A stretch of 64,000 nt of DNA, from positions 26,004 to 90,003 of the forward strand of contig NZ_KB906688.1 of the NCBI RefSeq assembly GCF_000381545.1. Direction: 5' to 3'. The notes beneath the pieces are model-generated. The model searched no databases. It had not been told where the DNA came from and was given only the letters and a program-made list of their open reading frames with translations. The number at the start of each line of letters is the position of its first letter. Position 1 is the stretch's first letter. Origin of the DNA: Rhodonellum psychrophilum GCM71 = DSM 17998. Its GTDB lineage: Bacteria; Bacteroidota; Bacteroidia; Cytophagales; Cyclobacteriaceae. Both the position numbers and the translations under genes were made by a program. Below, one piece after another: positions 55,124 to 64,000 of the stretch.

Positions 55124-58100
55124 TTATTTATCAAGCGTAAAATAAAACGTGGTCCCTTTGTTTATTTCTGATTCCAACCAAATTTTTCCATTTAGGTTTT
55201 CAACGATCTTTTTCACGATGGCCAATCCCATACCTGTTCCGTCAAATTCCTCTTTTCCATGCAGTCTTTGGAAAATCACGAAAATTTTATCAAAATATTC
55301 CTTTTCGATACCAATTCCATTGTCCTGAACAGAAAACTCCCAATGGCTATCCCTGTCCACTGCCTGGATGTTGATTTCCGGCCCCATGCCCGGCCTGCTA
55401 TACTTGAGTGCGTTGTCAAGCAGATTATGGAACAATTGCGTCAATGGTGCTCTATAATTGCTTATCAAAGGAAGGGAGTTCTTGAGGAGAGTTGCGGATT
55501 TTTCTTGAATCAATCGGTGTCTCAAAATCCGAAAGTCGTCCACCAATTCATTGATATCGATCATCTCTTTTTGATCTTCAAATCTTCCAACCCGGGAAAA
55601 CTGCAACAAATCCAAAATTATCTGTCGCATCCTTTTTGCACCATCTACTGCAAAATGAATGTATTGTCGCGCTTTTTCGTCTAATTGTTCTGCATATTTT
55701 TTCTCCAACTGCGCCAAAAAACTTGTGATCATCCGCAATGGTTCCTGCAAGTCATGTGAGGCGACATACGCAAACTGCTCAAGTTCGGTATTGGAAATTT
55801 CTAATTCCCGAGTGTGTTTTTTCAATTCGTCATTGAGTTCCTTCAGTGAACTTTCATACTCTTTTCGATAGGTAATGTCCTGACTTGCGCCGATCATCCG
55901 GATAGCTTTTCCAGTTTCATCTCTGACGATAAATCCCCGATCATACACAAAGGCATAGGTGTTGTTTTTCCTGAGAAATCTGTATTCCTTTTCCCAAAAG
56001 TTTTGGTGTGGATCTTCGAAAACCAAGGTTTGGGAATGGATGACCGCTTGCAATTCCTTTGGATGAACCTTTTTTTGCCAAAAATATCCGTCGTTGTTTG
56101 CTTCTTCATTGGAATAGCCAAAGATTTTCGTGAATCCTTCTCCAGTCCGGTTTACTTGGTTGGTTTCAAAGTCCCAGTCCCATATTGCATCGTTTGTGGC
56201 CAATGCGACTTTTTCAAATCGATCATTGGTTCTATTGATCTGTTCTTCTGCTATTTTTCTTTCGGTAATGTTTTTGAAATAAACGGTGATTCCATCATTG
56301 GAGGGATATGCACTGATTTCAAACCAGCCGGCAACAGGGGCGTAGTAATCCTCAAAATGTACCGTTTCGCGTTCTACCATCGCTCTGGCATAATTTTGAA
56401 AGGAAGGTAAATGAACGGCATTTGAAAACACCTCCCATAAATTTTTCCCCAATACTTTTTCCCGTGGGGTAAAGAGTAAGGTTTCTGCCAATCTGTTCCA
56501 GTACGTGACCGTATAATTTTTATCCAAGGCAAAAAAGGCATCCCCGATACTTTCCAAGATGGTGTTTTTTTCCTCCAGTGATTTTAATGATTCGATTTCG
56601 GCACTCTTGAGCTGATGAATATCCTGAAAACTCCCAAATATTTTGATGCATTCTCCATTTATGCGTTCCGATTCCCCAAGACAACGTGTCCATTTTTTAT
56701 TTCCCTTAGGGGTATTGAGCAGAAGCTCCAAGTCAAAATTTTCTCCCGTTTCAATCAAGTGATTGACCGCCAATACCAATTTATTTTTGCTGTCTTCGTC
56801 AAACAAGGATAGTCCATTTTCGAAAGTCGGAATAAAGCTCGAATCAACTTCAAGGATTTCTCTGCTCATTTCTGACCAGTACTGTGATTCTTGCTCATTG
56901 TCTTTTAGGTTGAAGTCCCAAGTGCCGATTTTCGCCAAACTCGTGGCCTTATCCAGTAAATCTTCAAGTTCTTTCTTTTCAGTAATGTCCCTTCCAAATG
57001 CAAAAACCAACTTTTCTTCCCCAAAAATACTTGAAGAATTCCAGGAAATCCATTTATGGGAACCGGATTTTGTCATCAACCGGTTCACAAAATTATTGGC
57101 TTGCCGATCGCCGGTAATGGTTTCCTCAAATTCAAATTGAGTAGCTTTCAGGTCTTTTGGATTGATGAAATTATCGAAAGGTTGGGAAGTGAGCTCCTCC
57201 TCTGAATAACCTAAGAGCTTACAGAATGCAGGATTGACTTTTATAAATTTTCTGTTGGGAGAAACGATGGCCAAAATTTCCGGAGCGCTTTGAAAAAATA
57301 AATGGAGTTCCTCTTCTTGTTGTTTTCTTTTGATTTCCGTCCCAAGGTAATCTTCCAATGGTTTGAGAAATGCGACATTGTCACCAGCTTCTTGGCGTGT
57401 TTTTTTACTGCCTAGGACCAAGACGCCCACAAATCTTTCGTTTTGGAAAAGTGGGATACCCCAGATGGTGTTGATACCTGCCTTTTGTGCTGCGGTCTTT
57501 CTGATAAAATCCTTTGAATCCGCAATGTTTTCCCAAACTTCTGTTTTTTGGCTTTCCCAAACCCAACCGGAAATCCCCTCTCCAATTTTGACCTGTTTGA
57601 CAAATTCGGTTTCCTTGTAGAATGTTTTTGCAATATCATCCTTCGAAAAATGTGAAACCCTATGCAATAGATTTCTTTCATTTCCGAGAAGCCAGAATTC
57701 TGCAGTTTTATAATCCCCGAAATCGGTGAGGAAATTCAGCACCTTCTTTAAAATAGTGGAGAGTTTTTCATCCTCCTTAAAGATATTGGCGATTTGCTGT
57801 TGGATTTGTTTTTGGACTTCGACCTGTTTGGTTATCGATACGTCGCGCAAAGCACCAATCATCCGTTTTGGTTTTCCGTCCGCATCCCGAATCAGGTGTC
57901 CGGTTTCTTCTACAAATGCGTATGTCCCATCATTCCTTCTAAATCGGAAATTACCCAACCACCTTTGCCGGAATTTGTCTTCCAAAAATTCTGTCCAATC
58001 AGATTGGTTATTGTCCCGATCTATTGGATGTGTCAATGCTGCCCAATCCTCCAATCGAAACGGTTTGTCGTCTTTTTGAAATCCAAAATTGCGATAAAAT

Positions 58101-60115
58101 CCATCTCCCCAATAAAACAAATCTTTCTCTATGTCCCAATCATAAATGGCATCGTTTGTCGCTTTGTTTACATATTCAAAGCGTTCATTGCTCTTTAAAA
58201 GTGCCTTTTCAACTTGGATCCTTTCTGAAATATCAATCCCCACGCACTGTAATTCAAATGGAATGCCTTCCTCATTTGCAATGCAAACAAAATCCCATAG
58301 TGTCGACATGTAGGAGCCATCTTCTTTTGGTTTGTCCACTTCAACTTTAAAGACTTTTCCAGGGTGGAGCAGGCATTGATCGACCACTTCCGCAACTTTC
58401 TGGTGATCGGAGGCTATAATGGATAAAAAACAGTTTTCTCTAATGATTTCTCCATTTGGATAAAGCCATCCGAAATCCATTTTGAATTTTTCATTGACAT
58501 ATGAATATCTTCCTTTTAGATCTGTTCGGATCACGTAACTGGTCTGGGACTCATACAATCCCCTGATACGGGCCTCGCTTGCCTGCAAGGCCTTGAATGA
58601 TTTTTCTTTTTGGGTAATATCAATGCAGACCACCATCATGCAATCACGCTCATTGAGCTGCAAGGGATGTCCTGTCACATCCATTCGCATCAACTCACCA
58701 TCCTTTTTTTTGTGGGTAAACACGCCAAAAGATATCCTTTCCTGAAGATGTCGGGTTTTTTCATGCAATTGGATGAGCCTTGGGACTTCCTCGAGGGGTT
58801 TTATGGATGTCATGGTCAGGGATAGAAATTCTTCCCGCTTGTACCCATAATGGTCCAATGCGGTAGGGTTTACATCCAAAATCTGAAATGTATTCAAATC
58901 ATAAATCCATTTGGGAAGAGGACTGGTATTGAAAAGCCGCCGATATTTTTCTTCAGATGCTTTGAGGTTTCTTTCCGAAGTTATTTTTTCTGTAACATCT
59001 CTAAAATTATCCACAATGCCATTGATAAATGGGTCATTCAATAAATTGGTGATTGTAGATTCCAGCCAACGCCAAGAACCATCCTTGTGAAGCGTCCTTG
59101 CCGTGTGCCCTTGAATGGGGATTCCAGGATTTGCCAATACTTCTTCCATTTTGTCTACAATACCTGCGACATCTTCGGGATGGATAGAAGCGAATAAATT
59201 CAGCTGCATCGCTTCCTCCTCCGTATAACCCAAAACCTTGGTGATAGAAGGTGAAACATAATTCACATTTCCATTTTTCTCCAAGATGATCATCGCATCT
59301 GCGCCATTCTCCACCAAAGCTTTAAAGCGCTTTTCACTCCTCAAAAGCTTTTCTTCCTCGATCTTCTTTTCTGTGGCATTTCTTGCCACGCAATACATGA
59401 TTCTATCAGCGCTGTCCCATCGGGCAGACCAAATGACTGTGATGATACCGCCATCTTTTCTGATGTACCGGTTTTCAAAGTTGGTCACCGGTACACCTGA
59501 TTTAATTTGCTCCGTGGATTTTTGTGTGAGGTCATAGTCTTCCTCGAGCACAAAATCCACATGACTTTTGTTTTTTAACTCTTCAGGGCTGTATCCCCAG
59601 ATATTTTCAGCCGCCGCACTTACTTTTAAAAACTTCCCATGTTCATCCAGTGTACAGATCACATCCAGAGAGGAATCCATAATTCTTTCCAGGGCAGCAT
59701 TGGATTGATTCAGTTTCCATTGTTGATCCACCATTACCGTGATATCCTGAAAAACACCTGTCAACTTGATGGTTTTCCCATTTTCATCCTTCATTTGGAT
59801 GGCAGAGGACCGGATATGCTTGATATTGCCGTTTTTTGTGACAAATCGTTTTTCGATGTTGTAATCGGCTCCTGTTTCCAACACCTCTTGCATGTGTGCG
59901 AGTGCTTTTTCCCTGTCTTCCGGATGGATGACTTTTGTCCCGATCGTAAAATCAACCTTGAAAGATTGCGGGGCATACTCTAAAATATGAAATACACCAT
60001 CAGACCAGTAGACTTCATTACTTAATAGGTCCAATTCCCAACAGCCCGTTTTAGCCAATGCTTCAGTTTGCATCAACAGGGTCTTGTCCCGAATATCGGT
60101 TTTGTTATTGATCAT
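55124..60115 (-). CDS. Multi-PAS sensor histidine kinase (ten PAS, one GAF)
   Basis: The 1663-residue protein has no membrane helix, so it is cytoplasmic. I count ten PAS/PAC units of about 120-130 residues (each ends in a motif such as FQDITVM, NFRDVTEK, CIDITQKE, DISERI), with a GAF domain after the sixth (KQIQQQIANIFKEDEKLSTILKK...). The transmitter is HisKA with His1454 in VASHDLQEPLRM and HATPase (about 1558-1663: HNLLDNALKYS, DNGIGIEKEYF, GTGMGLAIVKKIV). No response regulator or receiver domain is encoded nearby. Signals are not known; many PAS repeats allow multiple ligands or dimer contacts. Confidence 0.92.
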   Translation of the reverse strand: MINNKTDIRDKTLLMQTEALAKTGCWELDLLSNEVYWSDGVFHILEYAPQSFKVDFTIGTKVIHPEDREKALAHMQEVLETGADYNIEKRFVTKNGNIKHIRSSAIQMKDENGKTIKLTGVFQDITVMVDQQWKLNQSNAALERIMDSSLDVICTLDEHGKFLKVSAAAENIWGYSPEELKNKSHVDFVLEEDYDLTQKSTEQIKSGVPVTNFENRYIRKDGGIITVIWSARWDSADRIMYCVARNATEKKIEEEKLLRSEKRFKALVENGADAMIILEKNGNVNYVSPSITKVLGYTEEEAMQLNLFASIHPEDVAGIVDKMEEVLANPGIPIQGHTARTLHKDGSWRWLESTITNLLNDPFINGIVDNFRDVTEKITSERNLKASEEKYRRLFNTSPLPKWIYDLNTFQILDVNPTALDHYGYKREEFLSLTMTSIKPLEEVPRLIQLHEKTRHLQERISFGVFTHKKKDGELMRMDVTGHPLQLNERDCMMVVCIDITQKEKSFKALQASEARIRGLYESQTSYVIRTDLKGRYSYVNEKFKMDFGWLYPNGEIIRENCFLSIIASDHQKVAEVVDQCLLHPGKVFKVEVDKPKEDGSYMSTLWDFVCIANEEGIPFELQCVGIDISERIQVEKALLKSNERFEYVNKATNDAIYDWDIEKDLFYWGDGFYRNFGFQKDDKPFRLEDWAALTHPIDRDNNQSDWTEFLEDKFRQRWLGNFRFRRNDGTYAFVEETGHLIRDADGKPKRMIGALRDVSITKQVEVQKQIQQQIANIFKEDEKLSTILKKVLNFLTDFGDYKTAEFWLLGNERNLLHRVSHFSKDDIAKTFYKETEFVKQVKIGEGISGWVWESQKTEVWENIADSKDFIRKTAAQKAGINTIWGIPLFQNERFVGVLVLGSKKTRQEAGDNVAFLKPLEDYLGTEIKRKQQEEELHLFFQSAPEILAIVSPNRKFIKVNPAFCKLLGYSEEELTSQPFDNFINPKDLKATQFEFEETITGDRQANNFVNRLMTKSGSHKWISWNSSSIFGEEKLVFAFGRDITEKKELEDLLDKATSLAKIGTWDFNLKDNEQESQYWSEMSREILEVDSSFIPTFENGLSLFDEDSKNKLVLAVNHLIETGENFDLELLLNTPKGNKKWTRCLGESERINGECIKIFGSFQDIHQLKSAEIESLKSLEEKNTILESIGDAFFALDKNYTVTYWNRLAETLLFTPREKVLGKNLWEVFSNAVHLPSFQNYARAMVERETVHFEDYYAPVAGWFEISAYPSNDGITVYFKNITERKIAEEQINRTNDRFEKVALATNDAIWDWDFETNQVNRTGEGFTKIFGYSNEEANNDGYFWQKKVHPKELQAVIHSQTLVFEDPHQNFWEKEYRFLRKNNTYAFVYDRGFIVRDETGKAIRMIGASQDITYRKEYESSLKELNDELKKHTRELEISNTELEQFAYVASHDLQEPLRMITSFLAQLEKKYAEQLDEKARQYIHFAVDGAKRMRQIILDLLQFSRVGRFEDQKEMIDINELVDDFRILRHRLIQEKSATLLKNSLPLISNYRAPLTQLFHNLLDNALKYSRPGMGPEINIQAVDRDSHWEFSVQDNGIGIEKEYFDKIFVIFQRLHGKEEFDGTGMGLAIVKKIVENLNGKIWLESEINKGTTFYFTLDK

Positions 60116-60791
60116 TTGGAAATGGTTTTGTTTTATCCATTTGAAAATTGTAGGATAAGAGCAGTGTGTTGATTTTTGGTTTAGGTTGCTTTGGGTGATT
60201 TGAATTCAACTATGCGGGTAATTTTCAGTTCACCTTCCATCGAATTTTATGGCGAATGGTACTGAGCATTTAATTTAGTTCATTTTTTAATGAATTCCTA
60301 AAACTTGGTTTTGCCTATGATCAAGGTATTTTCGAGTCTGCCAAAAGGATCAAAATAGAAAAGACAATTTATGCATCACTTGGAGGTAAGGCGAATTACT
60401 CGAAATTGGTAAAGTGAAACAATCTTTGTCCAATAAATATTTCGGGCCAATAAAAGATTTCAAAAGCTTATCCCTCTGAATGAATCTTTTTGAGATTTGT
60501 CTTTTGCAAAATTGGATTTTAAAGAAAATTAGTTTTTGATGATTTTAACACGTGATATGTTCTGCCATTTATATTTCAGCTTTAAACCCTTTAATCCATT
60601 ACGAACACAATTCAAGGTTGTGATTAACTGAGGATCAGCTAGGTGTGGGTTGTTTTGGCTTTGCCTTATTGGTGCGAGGAATTGGCCTCCTAAAAGCCTG
60701 ATTTTCTTGCGGTTTCAATCTCATTTGGAAACGGAATGCATATTTAATGTTTAATCTTTTGGGAAATGGGACCCTTCTGTATTTTGAGAAC
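60116..60791. other. Intergenic region between kinase and P-ATPase genes
   Basis: 676 nt with no supported gene. Copy I of the dispersed element (60582-60754) lies at its left-hand gene end; the remainder is AT-rich. Confidence 0.5.
60582..60754 (-). repeat. Dispersed intergenic element, copy I (diverged)
   Basis: 173 bp in minus orientation. The plus strand begins TTTAAACCCTTTAATCCATT and ends TGCATATTTAATGTTTAA. The core blocks (CCTGATTTTCTTGCGGTTTC and CATTTGGAAAC) match the other copies. Confidence 0.75.
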
Positions 60792-63488
60792 TCAAGGTTG
60801 CTTTGGATTTGATTTTTTCTTGACCCATTTGAATAATTCACCCATCCATAGGACTATTGAAGAAATGGAAATGAGAATAGCAAATTCCCAAGGATCGACA
60901 AGAACAAATTTAAAAAGGCTTGAAAAGAATGGGATTTCAATGATTCCGATCAAAATCGCAAAGGAAAATAACATGGAAACATTGATATATGGATTTGAAA
61001 AAAAGCCGATCTTGAACACAGATTTTTTTAAAGCACGCATGTTGTAGAGGTTGAAAAGCTGGCTGGAGGCCATGACAATAAACACCATGGTTCTGGCGGT
61101 CTCGATGCCCTGGGGCAAATAATAAAAGTAGGTCACCAAGGACATGCCCATCATAAACAAGGCAATCAACAACAAGATGGGCAATGCTTTTCGGGTCAGA
61201 ATATTCTCGTTTTTGTGAACAGGCTTTTCTGAAAGTTCGTCTCCATGTCCTTTTTCTGCCGCCAATGCCAAATCGGCCACCCCATCTGTCACCAAATTCA
61301 GCCATAGGATTTGCGTAGCGGTAAGCGCAATGGGATACCCCATTGCGACAAGCACAATCAAGATGGAGAGAGAGGCAAAGTTGGTGGTGATAAGGAAAAA
61401 ACTGGTTTGCCGGACATTGGTAAACACAATTCGGCCTTCTTCCACCGCGTTGACGATGGTGGAGAAATTATCATCGGCCAAGACCACATCTGAGGCGTCT
61501 CTCGCCACATCCGTACCCATGATTCCCATCGATACACCCACATCAGCTTTTTTTAAGGCTGGGGCATCATTTACACCGTCCCCGGTCATGGCGATGAGTT
61601 CGCCTTTGGCTTGTAAATGATCTGCAATCTTCAATTTCATGCGTGGGCTTAGCCTTGCAAAAACATCAATCTTTTGGATGGCTTCGGCAAATCCGTTTTC
61701 ATCCAAGTCCAGCAAATCCGCTTCAGTCAAGGCTAGGGTTTCGTTTTCTTTTTGAGTGGAAATGATGCCTGTTTCCCTGGCAATGGCCTTTGCTGTGTTT
61801 ACATGATCACCAGTGGCCATGATGACCCGGATTCCTGCATTTCGGCATTTCTCTATCGACTGCTTGACATCTGGCCGAGGCGGATCGAACATGCTTACGA
61901 TGCCAGCAAAAACCAGATTGGAAATATCCTTTTCCGAGATTTTTTCTGTGGCGGCATCCGTGGTTTTATAGGCCAATCCGATGACCCGCATGGCATCGTT
62001 GGACCACTCCTCAATCTTGCCCTCGATGTGTTTTTTGGTCTCTTCGGTTTTGGTTTTTTCACCCTCCTTGTCAAGGAATCTGGTGGAGATTTCCAGGATT
62101 TTTTCTGGAGCGCCGATGACAAATAATTCCCTTCTATTGTTGTCCTCAAAAAGCGTGGCCCTGTATTTCAACTTTGAATTGAAGGGCAAATCATCAATTT
62201 TTTTGGATTTATCCGTATCGGCCAAAATAATCCCACCGATTTTTGCCATCACTTTAAGGGCTCCTTCTGTGGGATCGCCAACGATTTCATCCGTCTTTTT
62301 TTCCTGGTTGTATTTGATTTCTGAATTGTTGGAGATGGCCGCAATTTGCAGGAGCTTGTCAAGGGCTGGATTTTTTTGGAGATCGATTTTCGTGGGATTT
62401 TGTTCCGAATTTTCAACTTGGGTAATGCCTTCCTCACCAACCTTGAATTCCTGTTTATCCAGTTGCATTATTTTTTCTACGATGAGCCTGTTTTGGGTAA
62501 GGGTCCCGGTTTTGTCGGTGATGATGACGGTCACGGCCCCCAAGGTTTCCACAGAATTCAATTGTCTGATGATGACATTTCGTTTGGCCATCCTGTGAGA
62601 GCCTATGGCCAAAACCAGCGAAAGGATGGCGGGCATCCCTTCTGGAATGGCAGCTACCAATGCAGCAATCGAAATGAGCATCAACTCTTCATTCGACAAA
62701 TCACTGAAATAACTACCCAGTACATACAGTATTATTGCGCTGACAATGGCGAGTACGCTCATCTGGGTAGCAAGAATGTCTGTCTTTTTCTGAAAATTGG
62801 TTTTCTCGTTCTTGATGGAGCTCAGGGTGTCAGCAATATCACCGATTGCGGTGTTGGTCCCTGTCCCCGACACCAGCGCCCTGGCAAAGCCACTTGCCAC
62901 AAATGTGCCTTTGAAGAGCATGTTTATTTGATCGGCAAGTACCGTGTTTTCGGGAAGGGCCTCCGTTTGTTTTCCCACAGGAACCGACTCCCCCGTTAGG
63001 GATGCCTCGATGCAGCGCAAGTTTTTTGACTCGATGACCCTGCAATCCGCCGGGATACTGTCGCCTTCCTCCAACACAACAATGTCACCGGGCACCAACT
63101 CCCGAGCCATTACAATTATGGATTTCCCGTTGCGGAGTACCCTTGCCTTGACCACCATCATTTTTTTCAATGCGGATATGGCCTTCTCGGCTTTCTGTTC
63201 CAGAAAAAAACCAATGGCTGCATTCAAAATCACGATCCCCAGAATCACATAAACATCCAACATGTCACCAATAAACCAACTGATGGTGGCTGCTATCAAT
63301 AGAATGAAAACCAAAAGGCTTTTGAGTTGTCTCAATAAGATCCAAATCCAATGAGTTCTGCCTTTTTCGGGGATTTCATTCCAACCATATTTTTTTCGGA
63401 TTTTCCCCACCGTCTCCTGATCTAACCCATTGATGGAACTTTGAAGATTTTTAAGGGCTTCTTCTGGCGACTGGGAGTGGAATTTCAT
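60792..63488 (-). CDS. Cation-transporting P-type ATPase (type IIA, Ca2+-like)
   Basis: The 898-residue protein has the cation-ATPase N-terminal domain, ten membrane segments, the phosphorylation site DKTGTLTQ (Asp325), the TGES actuator loop (EASLTGESVP), the hinge TGDGVNDAPAL, and a PEG motif in TM4 (AAIPEGMPAIL) that, with NAT-like residues in TM6, points to Ca2+ rather than a heavy metal (no CPC). It would pump Ca2+ out of the cytoplasm. Monocistronic as seen; copy J lies upstream. Confidence 0.92.
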   Translation of the reverse strand: MKFHSQSPEEALKNLQSSINGLDQETVGKIRKKYGWNEIPEKGRTHWIWILLRQLKSLLVFILLIAATISWFIGDMLDVYVILGIVILNAAIGFFLEQKAEKAISALKKMMVVKARVLRNGKSIIVMARELVPGDIVVLEEGDSIPADCRVIESKNLRCIEASLTGESVPVGKQTEALPENTVLADQINMLFKGTFVASGFARALVSGTGTNTAIGDIADTLSSIKNEKTNFQKKTDILATQMSVLAIVSAIILYVLGSYFSDLSNEELMLISIAALVAAIPEGMPAILSLVLAIGSHRMAKRNVIIRQLNSVETLGAVTVIITDKTGTLTQNRLIVEKIMQLDKQEFKVGEEGITQVENSEQNPTKIDLQKNPALDKLLQIAAISNNSEIKYNQEKKTDEIVGDPTEGALKVMAKIGGIILADTDKSKKIDDLPFNSKLKYRATLFEDNNRRELFVIGAPEKILEISTRFLDKEGEKTKTEETKKHIEGKIEEWSNDAMRVIGLAYKTTDAATEKISEKDISNLVFAGIVSMFDPPRPDVKQSIEKCRNAGIRVIMATGDHVNTAKAIARETGIISTQKENETLALTEADLLDLDENGFAEAIQKIDVFARLSPRMKLKIADHLQAKGELIAMTGDGVNDAPALKKADVGVSMGIMGTDVARDASDVVLADDNFSTIVNAVEEGRIVFTNVRQTSFFLITTNFASLSILIVLVAMGYPIALTATQILWLNLVTDGVADLALAAEKGHGDELSEKPVHKNENILTRKALPILLLIALFMMGMSLVTYFYYLPQGIETARTMVFIVMASSQLFNLYNMRALKKSVFKIGFFSNPYINVSMLFSFAILIGIIEIPFFSSLFKFVLVDPWEFAILISISSIVLWMGELFKWVKKKSNPKQP

Positions 63489-63514
63489 GTTGTTGCTTGC
63501 CTTTGATGTTGATG

Positions 63515-63695
63515 ATTAAAAATTCAACTCGTTATGCATTACCAATTGCATTTCAGCCTGAAATTGCTAAATAATCGGTCAGGTGGTTGCTGTTTTTGAC
63601 TTCACTCGATCGGGACAACCGCTTCTTCTCAGAATAGGCTGGTTTTTTTTTGGTTTCAATCCCATAAGGAAAAATAAAGTATTTGTCGGGTTTAA
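63515..63695 (-). repeat. Dispersed intergenic element, copy J
   Basis: 181 bp in minus orientation. The plus strand begins with an altered right end (AACTCGTTATGCATTACC) and ends GTCGGGTTTAA. It starts 27 nt upstream of the P-ATPase start codon. Confidence 0.7.
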
Positions 63696-63837
63696 GAATT
63701 AAATCAAGGTTTCTTCTAATTAATTTCTCTCTACAAACCAATTTAATCCTTTTTATTCGGACCCTAAAATTAAATCAATCATAAGAAAACCTTCCGGGTA
63801 TTGGCGAAGTTCTTGTTGCGTTTTGTGTCGAGTTTTG

Positions 63838-64000
63838 CGTTGAATTTTTCGCGCAATGGTCGCCGAGGTTTTCCCGGAGACCGCAAAGAAATGAGGTTGG
63901 GGAGGGTAGTTTTATTTGAGGTTTATAAAATGATTTGGAAAAAGTCTTTGTGTTAAGTTTTTCGCGCAAAGGTCGCTAAGGTTTTCGCGGAGATCGCAAA
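63838..64000 (+). repeat. Two copies of a ~51-bp CGCGCAA-type direct repeat
   Basis: 63838-63888 and 63949-64000 (cut by the window edge) align over about 50 bp with about seven to nine differences (TTTTTCGCGCAA, GGTCGC, AGGTTTTC, GGAGA, CGCAAA shared). Offset 111 bp. Sequences of this kind (CGCAAAG...GCGAAA) are dispersed in many Bacteroidota intergenic regions. Confidence 0.75.

Larger units (their letters stand above)
63489..64000. other. Intergenic region at the right edge, repeats only
   Basis: 512 nt to the window edge with no supported gene. It contains dispersed element copy J (63515-63695) and two copies of a CG-rich direct repeat (63838-63888 and 63949-64000). A 64-codon frame at 63775-63969 reads through the repeats and is not a gene. 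Confidence 0.5.

Noticed and set aside
63775..63969. 64-codon minus frame at the right edge
   Set aside because: Reads through the CG-rich direct repeats; low-complexity product.

Overview
The window is chromosomal DNA from a Bacteroidota bacterium, most likely a marine or soil member of the Cyclobacteriaceae (Algoriphagus/Aquiflexum/Belliella type). The evidence is the gene set (GLPGLI protein paired with an outer-membrane receptor, DUF5777, GSCFA, DUF6913, UpxY-type NusG), the near absence of Shine-Dalgarno sequences, and several copies of the Bacteroidota -7 promoter element TAnnTTTG in front of genes. The family assignment is inference; the phylum is secure. I saw no transposase, phage gene or CRISPR array. 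Most of the window is core chromosome broken up by intergenic repeats.

Layout. 1-3733 (minus): a DUF255/SPATA20-like protein leads into priA, with a GSCFA gene just upstream (to 4787). 5034-8714: purL. 9333-12775: a class III nucleotide cyclase/TPR protein convergent with, and overlapping, a subtilase. 13030-13839: alpha/beta hydrolase. 14231-20771: TetR regulator plus a complete RND efflux operon (TolC, adaptor, pump). 21074-21574: lone UpxY/NusG-like antiterminator. 21660-22373: outer-membrane protein. 22810-28368 (minus): xseA-xseB and ligA-DUF6913-dapA. 28520-31484: TetR regulator and metG. 33064-37065: four-gene operon of ATP-grasp, alpha-E, Anbu (bacterial proteasome-like) and transglutaminase. 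37418-40364: phosphoesterase, DUF4174, a small Cys-rich protein, a CBS protein and tRNA-Pro(GGG). 40525-44018: receptor/GLPGLI pair. 44587-46842: gluconate-2-dehydrogenase-subunit-3-like protein plus GMC oxidoreductase. 47063-48595: Ppx/GppA phosphatase. 48841-51852 (minus): haem lipoproteins with DUF5777, divergent from a HemG flavodoxin-like gene. 53381-55053: lone E2 acyltransferase domain and an outer-membrane protein. 55124-60115: a 1663-residue multi-PAS histidine kinase. 60792-63488: Ca2+-type P-ATPase.

The two most notable items are these. (1) A family of about 175-bp intergenic elements with imperfect terminal inverted repeats (left end TTTAACCCGAAATATGCA, right end the complement of a near-identical sequence). 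I found ten copies in 64 kb, in both orientations and always between genes, so it is a MITE-like or structured-RNA repeat family that no gene explains. (2) The Anbu operon, a compact and translationally coupled peptide-ligase/protease/transglutaminase system whose substrate is unknown. Smaller oddities are a roughly 145-residue insertion in LigA, a perfect 36-bp palindrome, and a 229-bp antisense overlap between the cyclase and subtilase genes.
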